A DNA stretch of 64,000 nucleotides from Herbaspirillum sp. SJZ107 (GCF_006715485.1 NZ_VFNH01000005.1:310001-374000); one strand, 5' to 3'. Shown: positions 1 through 7,856, counted from the stretch's first letter. A program made the numbers and translations. Notes: generated by a model from the sequence alone, not told the origin.

Positions 1-402
1 GCCCTTGATCTTGGCTGCCGTCGCCATGCCCAGCGCCGCCGAGATCGAGGTCGACGAGTGCGCGGTGCCGAAGGTGTCGTATTCGCTTTCGTCGCGCTTC
101 GGGAAGCCGGACAGGCCGTTGTGCTGGCGCAGCGTCGGCATGCGGTCGCGGCGGCCGGTCAGGATCTTGTGCGAGTAGGTCTGGTGGCCGACGTCCCACA
201 CGATGCGGTCTTCCGGCGTGTTGAACACGTAGTGCAGCGCGATCGTCAGCTCGACGGTGCCGAGGTTGGACGACAGGTGGCCGCCGGTTTTCGATACCGA
301 ATCCAGCAGGTAGTCGCGCAGCTCCGTGGCCAGCGGGGTGAGCTGGGTACGCGCCAGTTTGCGCAGGTCGGCCGGGTCGTTGATGGTCTCTAGCAGTTTC
401 AT
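1..402 (-). CDS. dxs: 1-deoxy-D-xylulose-5-phosphate synthase (partial, N-terminal part)
   Basis: Thiamine-diphosphate enzyme that condenses pyruvate and glyceraldehyde 3-phosphate, the first step of the MEP isoprenoid pathway in the cytosol. The reverse strand from the ATG at 402 reads MKLLETINDPADLRKLA and continues for about 134 codons to the window edge without a stop. The segment holds the family signatures SKTGGHLSSNLG (about residues 40-51), VWDVGHQTYSHKIL (about 68-81) and GLSGFPKRDESEYD. A complete Dxs has about 620 residues, so roughly four fifths lies outside the window. The ATG directly abuts the TAA stop of ispA (TAAATG), so xseB, ispA and dxs form one tightly packed operon in the usual Burkholderiales order. 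Identification is secure although the gene is truncated by the window. Confidence 0.95.
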   Translation of the reverse strand, partial: MKLLETINDPADLRKLARTQLTPLATELRDYLLDSVSKTGGHLSSNLGTVELTIALHYVFNTPEDRIVWDVGHQTYSHKILTGRRDRMPTLRQHNGLSGFPKRDESEYDTFGTAHSSTSISAALGMATAAKIKG

Positions 403-1314
403 TTATGCCTTCCGCTGCACGATCAGGTCCGCGAGTTCGCGCAGCCGCAGTGCTTGGTCTCCGAACGGCGCCAGCGCCTCATGCGCCTGCTGCCGCAATT
501 GTTCCGCCAGTGCCTTGGATGGCTCCAGCCCCAGAATCGATACGTATGTCGGTTTGTTGGCCGCCGCATCCTTGCCCGCGGTCTTGCCCAGTGTCGCCGA
601 ATCGGCGGTGGCGTCAAGCACGTCGTCGACCACCTGGAAGGCCAGGCCGATCGCGCGCGCGTAGGCCGCCAGCGCTTCCTGTTCGTGCGCGGCCAGGTCG
701 CGGCCGGCCAGTGCGCCGAGCAGTACCGACACGCGCAGCATGGCGCCGGTCTTCAGCTGGTGCATGCGCTCCAGCTGTTCCAGGCTCAGCTTGAAACCCA
801 CACTATCCAGGTCGATCGCCTGGCCGCCGCACATGCCGGCCGAACCGGCGGCTTCGGCCAGCAGGCGCAGCATCGTTACCAGGCGGGCGGGCGGCACACT
901 GCCGGCGCCGGCCAGCACCTCGAAGGCTTGCGCCTGCAGCGCGTCGCCGACCAGCAGCGCGGTCGCTTCGTCGTAGGCCACGTGCACCGTCGGCTTGCCG
1001 CGGCGCAGGGCGTCGTCGTCCATGCACGGCATGTCGTCGTGCACCAGCGAATAGGCGTGGATCATTTCGACCGCACTGGCCGCGCGTGCCGTCGCATCCG
1101 GGTCGGCGCCGAACAGCGCGCCGCTGGCATACGCCAGCAGCGGCCGCACGCGCTTGCCGCCGCCCAGTACCGTGTAGCGCATCGCTTCGTGGAGCTTGGC
1201 CGGTTCACGGCCGGCCGGCGGCAGGAAGGCGCCGAGGGCGGCCTCGGTCTGCGCCTGGACGTCCTTCATCCAGTCGCCGAAGCCGGCGCGGGATGCCGAT
1301 ACAACGCCGCTCAT
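403..1314 (-). CDS. ispA: Farnesyl diphosphate synthase (polyprenyl synthetase family)
   Basis: Makes geranyl and then farnesyl diphosphate from IPP and DMAPP, feeding quinone, undecaprenyl and hopanoid synthesis. The 303-residue protein has both aspartate-rich Mg2+-diphosphate motifs, DDMPCMDDD at 93-101 and DDVLD at 230-234. It also has the GGGKRVRPLL substrate loop near 51-60. The ATG at 1314 is chosen over an upstream extension because it overlaps the xseB stop as ATGA, a translational-coupling arrangement, and it gives a normal IspA length. The stop codon touches the start of dxs. Gene order and length match IspA of related betaproteobacteria. Only the exact chain-length specificity is inferred. 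Confidence 0.95.
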   Translation of the reverse strand: MSGVVSASRAGFGDWMKDVQAQTEAALGAFLPPAGREPAKLHEAMRYTVLGGGKRVRPLLAYASGALFGADPDATARAASAVEMIHAYSLVHDDMPCMDDDALRRGKPTVHVAYDEATALLVGDALQAQAFEVLAGAGSVPPARLVTMLRLLAEAAGSAGMCGGQAIDLDSVGFKLSLEQLERMHQLKTGAMLRVSVLLGALAGRDLAAHEQEALAAYARAIGLAFQVVDDVLDATADSATLGKTAGKDAAANKPTYVSILGLEPSKALAEQLRQQAHEALAPFGDQALRLRELADLIVQRKA

Positions 1315-1574
1315 GCGTCGTCTCCGCCGTCGCTGAAGGGCTTGAGCATCTCCCCTTCCAGCACCTTGACCTGCGCTTCGACCTTTTCCAGCTGGGCCGC
1401 GCAATAGCGCACCAGTTCGGAACCGCGCGCGTAGGCAGCGACCGAGGCTTCCAGCGGCAGCGCGCCGCCTTCCATCTGGCTCACCAGCTGGGCCAGTTCG
1501 GCCATCGCCTGTTCGAAAGACTCCGGAGCTTGCGTGCCGGCTACGGCGCTCTCCGCGGTTGTTTTATTTGGCAT
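1311..1574 (-). CDS. xseB: Exodeoxyribonuclease VII small subunit
   Basis: Small subunit of exonuclease VII, which degrades single-stranded DNA together with XseA. The 87-residue protein has the family core FEQAMAELAQLVSQMEGG followed by LPLEASVAAYARGSELVRYC, the helical-hairpin signature of XseB. The N-terminal 18 residues are low-complexity, as is common in this family. It is the first gene of the xseB-ispA-dxs operon and overlaps ispA by 4 bp. The catalytic partner xseA is not in the window, which is normal because the two subunits are usually unlinked. Confidence 0.93.
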   Translation of the reverse strand: MPNKTTAESAVAGTQAPESFEQAMAELAQLVSQMEGGALPLEASVAAYARGSELVRYCAAQLEKVEAQVKVLEGEMLKPFSDGGDDA

Positions 1575-1790
1575 AATGACTTTGATTGTTTCGGGTCCTG
1601 GGCAACTTTGCGCGCAGCACGCCAGTCTAATCGCTTATTTTAAACAATCCTACTCGTGCATGACGGTGCAGCAGTCGCCGCAAGCTTGCAAGCAAAGATA
1701 CATTTTATCGCAAAGCGCCCCCGGATTCATGAAAACGATGCCATTCAGGCAATTTTTGAGCACGCTAGGACCACAACCGCGAGCGGGCCC

Positions 1791-1819
1791 GAGACTAGTG
1801 CCTCTTTACAGGCTATAAT
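1791..1819 (+). promoter_or_regulatory. Candidate sigma-70 promoter for the Rieske oxygenase gene
   Basis: Perfect -10 hexamer TATAAT at 1814-1819 with a weak -35 (GAGACT, 1791-1796) at 17-bp spacing. It lies 133 bp upstream of the ATG at 1952, which leaves a leader of about 125 nt containing the 1861-1893 hairpin. The poor -35 suggests that an activator may be needed. Confidence 0.45.
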
Positions 1820-1860
1820 CTCCGGTTCTGTCTCCGAATTACCGCATTCCGTTCCTTAAA

Positions 1861-1893
1861 AGAGCGTAAAAAACCGTAAAGGTTCTACGCTCT
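1861..1893 (+). promoter_or_regulatory. Leader stem-loop upstream of the Rieske oxygenase gene
   Basis: AGAGCGT (1861-1867) pairs with ACGCTCT (1887-1893), and AACC (1872-1875) pairs with GGTT (1881-1884) around a GTAAA loop. The internal bulge is A-rich. It lies within the predicted 5' leader and has no U-tract directly after it, so an mRNA structure or protein-binding dyad is more likely than a terminator. Confidence 0.4.
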
Positions 1894-1951
1894 GTAATGC
1901 TGGTTCTCGGATTCTTTCTCTTCTTTGACTGATTTCTAAAGGGGGGTTGGG

Positions 1952-3076
1952 ATGTCCGATCTGGCTACCCACGCCAAGCTGGCGCGATCAATCGCGCAGC
2001 TGCCGGTAAATGTTTACTTCGACCAAGCGCTGCTGCAGCGCGAAATGCAGCAATTGTTCCTGAATGGGCCGCGCTACGTCGGCCACGAACTGATGGTGCC
2101 CGAACTGGGCGACTTTGCGACCCTGAAATCGGAGAACGAGGGCCGCATGCTGGTGCGCAACCAGGGCGGCATCGAAGTGCTGTCGAACGTCTGCCGCCAC
2201 CGCCAGGCGCTGATGTTCAATGGCCGCGGCAATGCCAACAACATCGTGTGCCCGCTGCACCGCTGGACCTACGACCTCAAGGGCGAGCTGATCGGCGCAC
2301 CGCATTTTGCCGACACGCCCTGCCTGAACCTGTCGAAGACGCCGCTGCAGAACTGGAACGGCCTGCTGTTCGAACAGAACGGCTACCACGTCATGGACAA
2401 GCTCAAGAACATGTCGGTGACGAAGGACCTCGACTTTTCGGGCTACATGTTCGACCACGTCGAGGTGCACGAGTGCGACTACAACTGGAAGACTTTCATT
2501 GAAGTCTACCTGGAGGATTACCACGTCGAGCCCTTCCACCCGGGCCTGGGCAACTTCGTCAGCTGCGACGACCTGCGCTGGGAATTCGGTCCGGACTACA
2601 GCGTACAGACCGTGGGCGTGCACCGCGGCCTGCAGAAATCCGGGTCGGCTGCCTATAAAAAGTGGCAGGAACACATCCTGAGGCTGAACAACGGCCAGCC
2701 GCCGAAGTACGGTGCGATCTGGCTGACGCTGTATCCGAACATCATGGTCGAGTGGTATCCGAACGTGCTGGTGGTGTCGACGCTGTGGCCAATGGGTCCG
2801 CAAAAGACGCGCAACGTGGTCGAGTTCTACTACCCCGAGGAATTCGTGCTGTTCGAGCGCGGCTTCGTCGAAGCCGAACGCGCCGCCTATATGGAAACCT
2901 GCGTCGAGGACGACGAGATCGCCCTGCGCATGGATGCCGGCCGCAAGATCCTGATGGAACGCGGCGTCAGCGAGGTCGGACCTTACCAGTCGCCGATGGA
3001 AGACGGCATGCAGCACTTCCACGAGTGGTACCGCAGCCGCCTGCAGGATATCGGGCCGGGTGCCTCGGGAGTTTAA
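1952..3076 (+). CDS. Rieske [2Fe-2S] aromatic ring-hydroxylating oxygenase, alpha subunit-like
   Basis: Non-heme iron oxygenase subunit that hydroxylates or demethylates an unknown small substrate using electrons from a separate reductase. In the 374-residue protein the N-terminal Rieske domain has C81-x-H83 and C100-x2-H103 as cluster ligands. The catalytic domain shows NWK (178-180) and a mononuclear-iron motif around EDYHVEPFH (188-196) with H191 and H196. The ATG follows a purine-rich AGGGGGG. No reductase, ferredoxin or beta subunit is nearby, so the partner is encoded elsewhere. The motif style resembles the choline/carnitine monooxygenase branch more than two-subunit dioxygenases, but the substrate cannot be told. 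The stop codon overlaps the start of a long palindromic element that runs to the next gene. Confidence 0.85.
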   Translation: MSDLATHAKLARSIAQLPVNVYFDQALLQREMQQLFLNGPRYVGHELMVPELGDFATLKSENEGRMLVRNQGGIEVLSNVCRHRQALMFNGRGNANNIVCPLHRWTYDLKGELIGAPHFADTPCLNLSKTPLQNWNGLLFEQNGYHVMDKLKNMSVTKDLDFSGYMFDHVEVHECDYNWKTFIEVYLEDYHVEPFHPGLGNFVSCDDLRWEFGPDYSVQTVGVHRGLQKSGSAAYKKWQEHILRLNNGQPPKYGAIWLTLYPNIMVEWYPNVLVVSTLWPMGPQKTRNVVEFYYPEEFVLFERGFVEAERAAYMETCVEDDEIALRMDAGRKILMERGVSEVGPYQSPMEDGMQHFHEWYRSRLQDIGPGASGV

Positions 3077-3199
3077 TGGTCACCTCGCAAAACCGTAGCG
3101 AGCGGCCGCAGGGGTGGCTGAGAAGCGCAGTCGTACGAAAGTACGGCGAGCATCGCAAGCCGGCCCTGCAACGCGCAGTAGGTTTGGCGAGGTGACCAT
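3076..3199. repeat. 124-bp near-palindromic intergenic element overlapping the next gene's ribosome-binding site
   Basis: Perfect 13-bp terminal arms (ATGGTCACCTCGC at 3076-3088 against GCGAGGTGACCAT at 3187-3199). Inner pairs are AAACC/GGTTT (3090-3094 with 3181-3185), GCAGGG/CCCTGC (3108-3113 with 3164-3169) and GGCT/AGCC (3116-3119 with 3158-3161). The apex is CGTAC-GAAA-GTACG (3132-3145), a GNRA tetraloop hairpin. It fills the whole gap between the Rieske and EamA genes. The GAGGTG that would serve as the Shine-Dalgarno of the EamA gene lies inside the 3' arm. It could be an ERIC-like dispersed repeat or a dedicated mRNA structure; no second copy was seen in this window. Confidence 0.7.
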
Positions 3200-3202
3200 C
3201 TG

Positions 3203-4117
3203 ATGCCTGCTTTATGGATGTTGTTCGCCAGCTTCTCGTTCGCCGCCATGGGCGCGGCGGTGAAGCTGGCCTCCCTCACCTACTCCACCTCCGAAATCGT
3301 GATGTACCGCGGGATCATCGGCAGCCTGTTGCTGCTGCCGATGATCCACCAACAGCGCGGTACGCTGCGCACACCCTTCCCCAGGGCCCACCTGTGGCGC
3401 AGCATCGTCGGCGTGGTCTCGCTGTGGCTGTGGTTCTATGCGATCGCCAAGCTGCCGCTGGCCACCGCCATCACGCTGAACTACATGGCGCCGATCTGGC
3501 TCTCCGCCTGGATGTTCTTCAAGGGCTGGTGGCAGGGCAAAGGCTTGAGCGAATGGCCGCTGATCCTGGCCGTGGGCGCGAGCTTCGTCGGCGTCACCCA
3601 GGTGCTGCGCCCGGCGGCCGAGACCGACCAGTGGCTGGGCGGCGCCGTCGCCGTGGCCTCCTCCGTCATTGCGGCGATGGCCTACCTGCAGGTACGCCGC
3701 CTGGGCCAGATGGGCGAGCCCGAATACCGCGTGGTGTTCTATTTTTCGCTGACCATGGCGATTGCCGGCCTGCTGGGCACCCCGTTCGAGAACGGATTCG
3801 CTACCCCACTGCACGCGCATACCTGGCACAGCGCCGGCCTGCTGCTGGCGGTCGGCTTCCCGGCCCTGCTGGCCCAGATGGCGATGACGCGCGCCTACCG
3901 CCTCGGCAAGGTGCTGGTGGTGGCCAACCTGCAGTACACCGGCATCATCTTTTCCAGCCTGTGGGGCATGCTGCTGTGGGGCGACGTGTTCGACTGGCAC
4001 GTGTGGCTGGGCATGGCCGTGATCCTGGCCTCCGGCATCGCCGCGACGTTCTACAATACGCAGAAAACGGCGCGCGGCGCCGTCGTCAAGGACACCGATC
4101 CCATCGCCAGCGAATAA
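3203..4117 (+). CDS. EamA/DMT-family transporter
   Basis: Inner-membrane drug/metabolite transporter family protein of 304 residues, the usual length for a two-EamA-domain carrier with ten predicted membrane helices. The first helix is SFAAMGAAVKLAS-like, and the second EamA repeat begins near residue 150 (VAVASSVIAAMAYLQVRRLG). The substrate is unknown; the family exports amino acids, nucleosides or other small metabolites. The ribosome-binding site GAGGTG at about 3189-3194 sits in the 3' arm of the palindrome just upstream, so initiation may depend on unfolding of that stem. The gene is followed 10 bp later by the sulfurtransferase gene, and both are probably co-transcribed. Confidence 0.85.
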   Translation: MPALWMLFASFSFAAMGAAVKLASLTYSTSEIVMYRGIIGSLLLLPMIHQQRGTLRTPFPRAHLWRSIVGVVSLWLWFYAIAKLPLATAITLNYMAPIWLSAWMFFKGWWQGKGLSEWPLILAVGASFVGVTQVLRPAAETDQWLGGAVAVASSVIAAMAYLQVRRLGQMGEPEYRVVFYFSLTMAIAGLLGTPFENGFATPLHAHTWHSAGLLLAVGFPALLAQMAMTRAYRLGKVLVVANLQYTGIIFSSLWGMLLWGDVFDWHVWLGMAVILASGIAATFYNTQKTARGAVVKDTDPIASE

Positions 4118-4127
4118 GGAGCCCCAT

Positions 4128-4982
4128 ATGTATACGACCCTGATCGACCCTGCCACCCTGGCCGCCCACATCATTGACCCGGCCTGGGTCGTGCTCGACT
4201 GCCGGCACGACCTGGTGAACCTGGCCGCGGGCCGCGACGCCTATGCGGCCGGGCACCTGCCGCAGGCGCAGTTCGCCGACGTCGAGACCGCGCTGTCGGG
4301 CGCGAAGCGCGCTGAAGACGGCGCCTTCCGCGGCCGCCATCCGCTGCCCCAGCGCGAAGCATTCATCGAGCAGCTGCGCGATTGGGGCATCAACGACGAC
4401 ACGCAAGTCGTCGCCTACGACGCCCACGGCGGCATGTTCGCGGCGCGCGTGTGGTGGATGCTGCGCTGGGTCGGCCACGATGCGGTGGCGGTGCTGGATG
4501 GCGGCCTGCCGGCCTGGCAAGCTGCGGGCAATGCGCTGTCGACCGAGGTCCCCGCCCCGCGTGCGCGCGGCACGATCGCGCTGCGCGATGCGCTGGTAGC
4601 CAGCGTCGACGTGAATGAGGTCTTGCAGAACGTGCAGGACGGCAGCCGTACGGTCGTCGATGCGCGCGCGCCGGACCGCTTCCGCGGCGAGAACGAGACC
4701 ATCGACCCGGTCGGCGGCCACATTCCGGGCGCGAAGAACCGCTTCTTCAAGGACAACCTGCAGGCCGACGGCCGCTTCAAGGCGCCGGCACAGCTGCAGG
4801 CGGAACTGGGGAGCGTCGTGGGCGATCCGGCCCGGGCGATCATGCAGTGCGGCTCGGGCGTGACCGCCTGCCACAACCTGCTGGCGCTGGAAGTGGCCGG
4901 CATGAAGGGCGCGGCGCTGTATCCGGGATCGTGGAGCGAGTGGAGCGCCGATCCTTCAAGGCCGGTGGCCACCGGCAGCTGA
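4128..4982 (+). CDS. sseA: 3-mercaptopyruvate sulfurtransferase (tandem rhodanese domains)
   Basis: Transfers the sulfane sulfur of 3-mercaptopyruvate (or thiosulfate) to cyanide or protein thiols in the cytosol. The 284-residue protein has two rhodanese domains: an inactive N-terminal one (about 5-135) with DCRHDL, and a catalytic one (about 160-278). The catalytic loop is C241-GSGVTA. The GSGV loop composition is typical of mercaptopyruvate sulfurtransferases, whereas thiosulfate-preferring enzymes usually have charged residues there. The ATG follows AAGGAGC. It is 10 bp downstream of the EamA transporter gene. The exact substrate preference is inferred from the loop only. Confidence 0.9.
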   Translation: MYTTLIDPATLAAHIIDPAWVVLDCRHDLVNLAAGRDAYAAGHLPQAQFADVETALSGAKRAEDGAFRGRHPLPQREAFIEQLRDWGINDDTQVVAYDAHGGMFAARVWWMLRWVGHDAVAVLDGGLPAWQAAGNALSTEVPAPRARGTIALRDALVASVDVNEVLQNVQDGSRTVVDARAPDRFRGENETIDPVGGHIPGAKNRFFKDNLQADGRFKAPAQLQAELGSVVGDPARAIMQCGSGVTACHNLLALEVAGMKGAALYPGSWSEWSADPSRPVATGS

Positions 4983-4983
4983 A

Positions 4984-5139
4984 TCAGCGGCTGTAGTCGT
5001 ACGGGGCGGGCAGGAAGTCCGCCATCGTGAACAGCACGACCGAGACCACCAGTGCGCCGAGCACGTAACCGAAACGCCACGGTTTTTCGCGCAGCGCCGC
5101 GACGCATTGGGCCGCAAGTTGACTGACCAGGCTTGCCAT
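4984..5139 (-). CDS. 51-residue single-pass membrane protein
   Basis: Short gene on the reverse strand with ATG at 5139, stop at 4984-4986, and a good Shine-Dalgarno (GGAGA) about 6 nt upstream. The product begins MASLVSQLAAQCVAALREKP, has one hydrophobic helix (about residues 23-39, FGYVLGALVVSVVLFTM) and ends ADFLPAPYDYSR. An amphipathic N-terminal helix, a positive patch before the membrane span and GC-rich third codon positions all support a real small membrane protein. Its 3' end touches the convergent sulfurtransferase gene. I do not recognise a family and function is unknown. Confidence 0.65.
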   Translation of the reverse strand: MASLVSQLAAQCVAALREKPWRFGYVLGALVVSVVLFTMADFLPAPYDYSR

Positions 5140-5267
5140 GCTTTTCTCCATTGAACTCAAGTCGGGCTAACGACTCAGCATAAAATGGAAGAAATTAGGC
5201 TGTCAATCTTGCGGCGCAATATCCGGCCTGCATGCGGTTAATGCGCCTCAGTGGTCCTCAGTGGCCC

Positions 5268-5969
5268 TCAGTGGCCATGCGTCAGGAACAGCACGATCAC
5301 CACCCCCAACCCGATCAGCAGCACCTGCGGAATCGATTCGCGCAGCGTGGCACGGCGCTGCATCTGCGGCATCAGGTCGCTCACGGCGATGTAGATGAAG
5401 CCCGAGGACGCGAACACCAGCACGTAGGGCACCAGGTCGCTGGCGTTTTCCAGGGTGTAGTAGCCGAGCAGGCCGCCGGCCACCGCCAGCAGGCTGCACA
5501 ACAGGTTGAAAATGTAGGCGCGCACGCGCGAAAAGCCGGCGTTCAGCAGCACGATGAAGTCGCCGATCTCCTGCGGGATCTCGTGGGCGATGATGGCCAC
5601 GCCGGTGACGATGCCCAGTTGCGGATTGGCGAGGAAGGCGGCGGCGATCAGGATGCCGTCGGTGAAGTTGTGCATGCCGTCGCCGATCAGGATCATCCAG
5701 CCGGCCTTGCCGGCCTGCTGCGCGTCGTGGCCGTGATGATGGTGGTGGCCGTCGCCTTCGTGGTGGTGCGAGTGGCGCATCAGGGCCACTTTCTCCAGCA
5801 GGAAGAAGGCCAGCAGGCCACCGAGCAGGGTCGCGAACAGCTTGTGCGGATCCGCCTTCGACTCGAACGCCTCCGGCAGCGCGTGCAGCAATGAGGTGGA
5901 CAGCATGATGCCGACCGACAGGCTGACCATGCGCTCGACCACGCGCGAGAGCAGGGTAAATGAAAACAC
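5268..5969 (-). CDS. ZIP-family divalent metal (zinc) transporter
   Basis: Inner-membrane metal permease of the ZIP family, probably importing zinc or a related divalent cation. Diagnostic features are a histidine-rich cytoplasmic loop (HSHHHEGDGHHHHHGHD, near residues 66-82 from this start), the metal-binding helix GDGMHNFTDG and the second metal helix AHEIPQEIGD. These carry the conserved His, Asp and Glu ligands of ZIP helices 4 and 5. The only canonical in-frame start is the GTG at 5969, giving 233 residues. However, the frame stays open upstream to a TAA at 6042-6044 and encodes a hydrophobic segment (IDPVLISILLATGLAGVVSI) that looks like the missing first helix. The true start is therefore probably upstream, perhaps the ATC at 6041, which follows an AAGAGG. 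The start is uncertain; the family is not. Confidence 0.85.
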   Translation of the reverse strand: MFSFTLLSRVVERMVSLSVGIMLSTSLLHALPEAFESKADPHKLFATLLGGLLAFFLLEKVALMRHSHHHEGDGHHHHHGHDAQQAGKAGWMILIGDGMHNFTDGILIAAAFLANPQLGIVTGVAIIAHEIPQEIGDFIVLLNAGFSRVRAYIFNLLCSLLAVAGGLLGYYTLENASDLVPYVLVFASSGFIYIAVSDLMPQMQRRATLRESIPQVLLIGLGVVIVLFLTHGH

Positions 5970-6129
5970 CGCGGCAGCCGTGATGCTGACAACGCCCGCC
6001 AGCCCGGTGGCCAGCAGGATGGAGATGAGGACGGGATCGATTTAAGAGCCTCTTCTTATTGATCGTATGCGAGCCGGGCATTGTACCCTCCCCGGCCCGC
6101 GTCCGTGCAACTCGGCAGTACTCCCGGCT

Positions 6130-6939
6130 TCAGGCGACGCCGTGCTGGCGGAACCAGTCCAGGGTACGGTTCCAGCCGTCCTGCGCATCCCGCGCGTTGT
6201 AGCTCGGGCGGTAGTCGGCATAGAAGGCGTGGCCGGCATCCGGATAGACCACGAACTCGGAACCGCTGCTGCCTTGCGCCAGCGCGGCCTTCATCCGTTC
6301 CACGGTATCGAGCGGGATGCCGGTGTCCTGGGCAGCGTACAGGCCCAGCACGGGCACGCGCAGCGTCGGCGCGACGTCGACCGGGTGGCTGGTCTGCTTG
6401 TCGTTGGTGTCGCCGGCGAGGCGGCCATACCAGGCCACGCCCGCCTTCACTTGCGGGTTATGGCTCGAGTACAGCCAGGTCACGCGTCCGCCCCAGCAGA
6501 AGCCGGTGATGCCCAGCTTGTCGACGTTGCCGCCGTTCTGCGCAGCCCAGGCGACGCAGGCATCGAGGTCGCCGTTCACCTGGGCGTCCGGCGCCTGCGA
6601 GACGATGTCGCGGAACAGCGTCGGAATGTCGGCGATGGCGGACGGGTCGCCCTGGCGCACGAACAGCTGCGGCGCCAGCGCCAGGTAACCCTGCTTGGCG
6701 AAGCGGCGCGCGACGTCGGCGATGTGTTCATGGACACCGAAGATTTCCGAAATCACCAGGACCACGGGCAGGTCCGACTTGCCTTCGGGCTGGGCGCGAT
6801 AGACGGGCACGGCCTGGCCATTCACGGCCAGGTCGATCCAGCCGGCGGTCAGGCCCTCGGTGTCGGTCGTGATCACGTTGGCCGTCGGTGGCGTGGCGGC
6901 AGCGAAGCCGGTGCCGCTTTTCTGGGAGTTATCTGTCAT
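6130..6939 (-). CDS. Dienelactone hydrolase family protein
   Basis: Cytosolic alpha/beta hydrolase of the dienelactone hydrolase family, 269 residues. The catalytic triad is visible: C148 in the nucleophile elbow GFCWGG, D205 in AAQDTG and H237 in DAGHAF. The EIFGVHEH segment (65-72) carries the conserved glutamate that holds the cysteine in its resting state. The ATG at 6939 is preferred to an upstream TTG because the added residues are not family-like. No other chloroaromatic or catechol pathway gene is near, so the physiological ester or lactone is unknown. It stands as a single gene between the ZIP transporter gene and the divergent PEP-CTERM gene. Confidence 0.88.
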   Translation of the reverse strand: MTDNSQKSGTGFAAATPPTANVITTDTEGLTAGWIDLAVNGQAVPVYRAQPEGKSDLPVVLVISEIFGVHEHIADVARRFAKQGYLALAPQLFVRQGDPSAIADIPTLFRDIVSQAPDAQVNGDLDACVAWAAQNGGNVDKLGITGFCWGGRVTWLYSSHNPQVKAGVAWYGRLAGDTNDKQTSHPVDVAPTLRVPVLGLYAAQDTGIPLDTVERMKAALAQGSSGSEFVVYPDAGHAFYADYRPSYNARDAQDGWNRTLDWFRQHGVA

Positions 6940-7110
6940 GGGGTCGTTTTTCGGTCGGGATAGCAAGGGGGGCTATCTTAGCAGCGGGGCCGGCGCGCTG
7001 CTGGCGCACACCTTGTTTCCTGAATGCATGCCAACCGGGTATTGACGCCTCATAAAGTCTTTGGCGGACGCTGCCTTACAGTGCGGCCTGACCTTATTTC
7101 TGGAGACACC

Positions 7111-7842
7111 ATGCAACTGAAGCACGTCCTCGCAGCCTGCGCCATCGCCCTTCTGGCTGCCACCGCCACCGCCCCCGCACTGGCCCAGCAAGCGGCCGGC
7201 GTCACCCTCGGCCAACTCGGCTATCGCCTGCTCGACCTGGCGCCGGACGATGGCATCGACCCGTGGATCGGCTTCAACAGCCAGGCCGCCCACGGCTACG
7301 CGCACCTGTATGACCAGGAAGGAAACGAGATCGCGGGCACGGACATCGACCGTTTCGGCAGCACCGGCTTCGACAATCCTTACGCCAGCCTGCACGCCCG
7401 AACCAGTGCCGATGCCGCCAACGTGCTGCTGACGCTGTACAGCGGCTGGGGCTACGTGAGCGCCAACCGCAGTCTGCACTTTTTGCTGTCGCCACATACG
7501 CAGGTGACATTCAGCGTGGATGCCGACCTGTGGGCGCGGCCGGAAGCGCCCGGCGTGTCGTGGCCGACCGCGATGGCCGAGCTGTATGGTTCGCTCGATG
7601 GATTCAATGACGGGGAGCGCTTTACCGACACCTTCCGGCTCGAGGATGGCGTGCAGCACGGCACGCTGTCGGTGATGGCGGCTTCGCAGGGGGAATGGGC
7701 GGAAGGTCGGCTGGCGTTCGACGCGTATGCAGTGGCGGAGTCGCATGGGGTGCCGGTGCCGGAGCCGGAGACGTCGGCGCTGCTGCTGCTGGGTAGTAGT
7801 TTGACGGTGCTGGCGCCTGTCGGCAAGCGCAGGAAACGATAG
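7111..7842 (+). CDS. PEP-CTERM sorting-domain secreted protein
   Basis: Exported protein of 243 residues. The signal peptide (about 1-24, ending ALAQQ) is followed by a region of unknown function rich in Gly, Asp and aromatic residues. The C-terminus is a PEP-CTERM sorting signal: VPEPET near residue 215, a hydrophobic helix, then a basic KRRKR tail. The family is anchored or processed by an exosortase (EpsH/XrtA type) and is linked to exopolysaccharide-producing Gram-negatives; no exosortase gene is in this window. The ATG at 7111 follows TGGAGACACC. The middle domain resembles no family I can name. A pair of inverted REP-like repeats follows the gene. Confidence 0.8.
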   Translation: MQLKHVLAACAIALLAATATAPALAQQAAGVTLGQLGYRLLDLAPDDGIDPWIGFNSQAAHGYAHLYDQEGNEIAGTDIDRFGSTGFDNPYASLHARTSADAANVLLTLYSGWGYVSANRSLHFLLSPHTQVTFSVDADLWARPEAPGVSWPTAMAELYGSLDGFNDGERFTDTFRLEDGVQHGTLSVMAASQGEWAEGRLAFDAYAVAESHGVPVPEPETSALLLLGSSLTVLAPVGKRRKR

Positions 7843-7856
7843 AACGATCATATGCA

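Larger units (their letters stand above)
1575..1951. other. Divergent intergenic region between xseB and the Rieske oxygenase gene
   Basis: A 377-bp gene-free stretch, more AT-rich than its flanks. It must hold the promoters of two divergent units: xseB-ispA-dxs leftward and the Rieske gene rightward. A perfect TATAAT is seen at 1814-1819 for the rightward gene and a stem-loop at 1861-1893. No convincing small gene was found; the short frames here lack a ribosome-binding site and have poor codon use. Confidence 0.6.

Noticed and set aside
5248..6081. 277-codon frame overlapping the ZIP gene
   Set aside because: Arg/Ala/Gly-rich composition without family features; the alternative frame carries the ZIP motifs.
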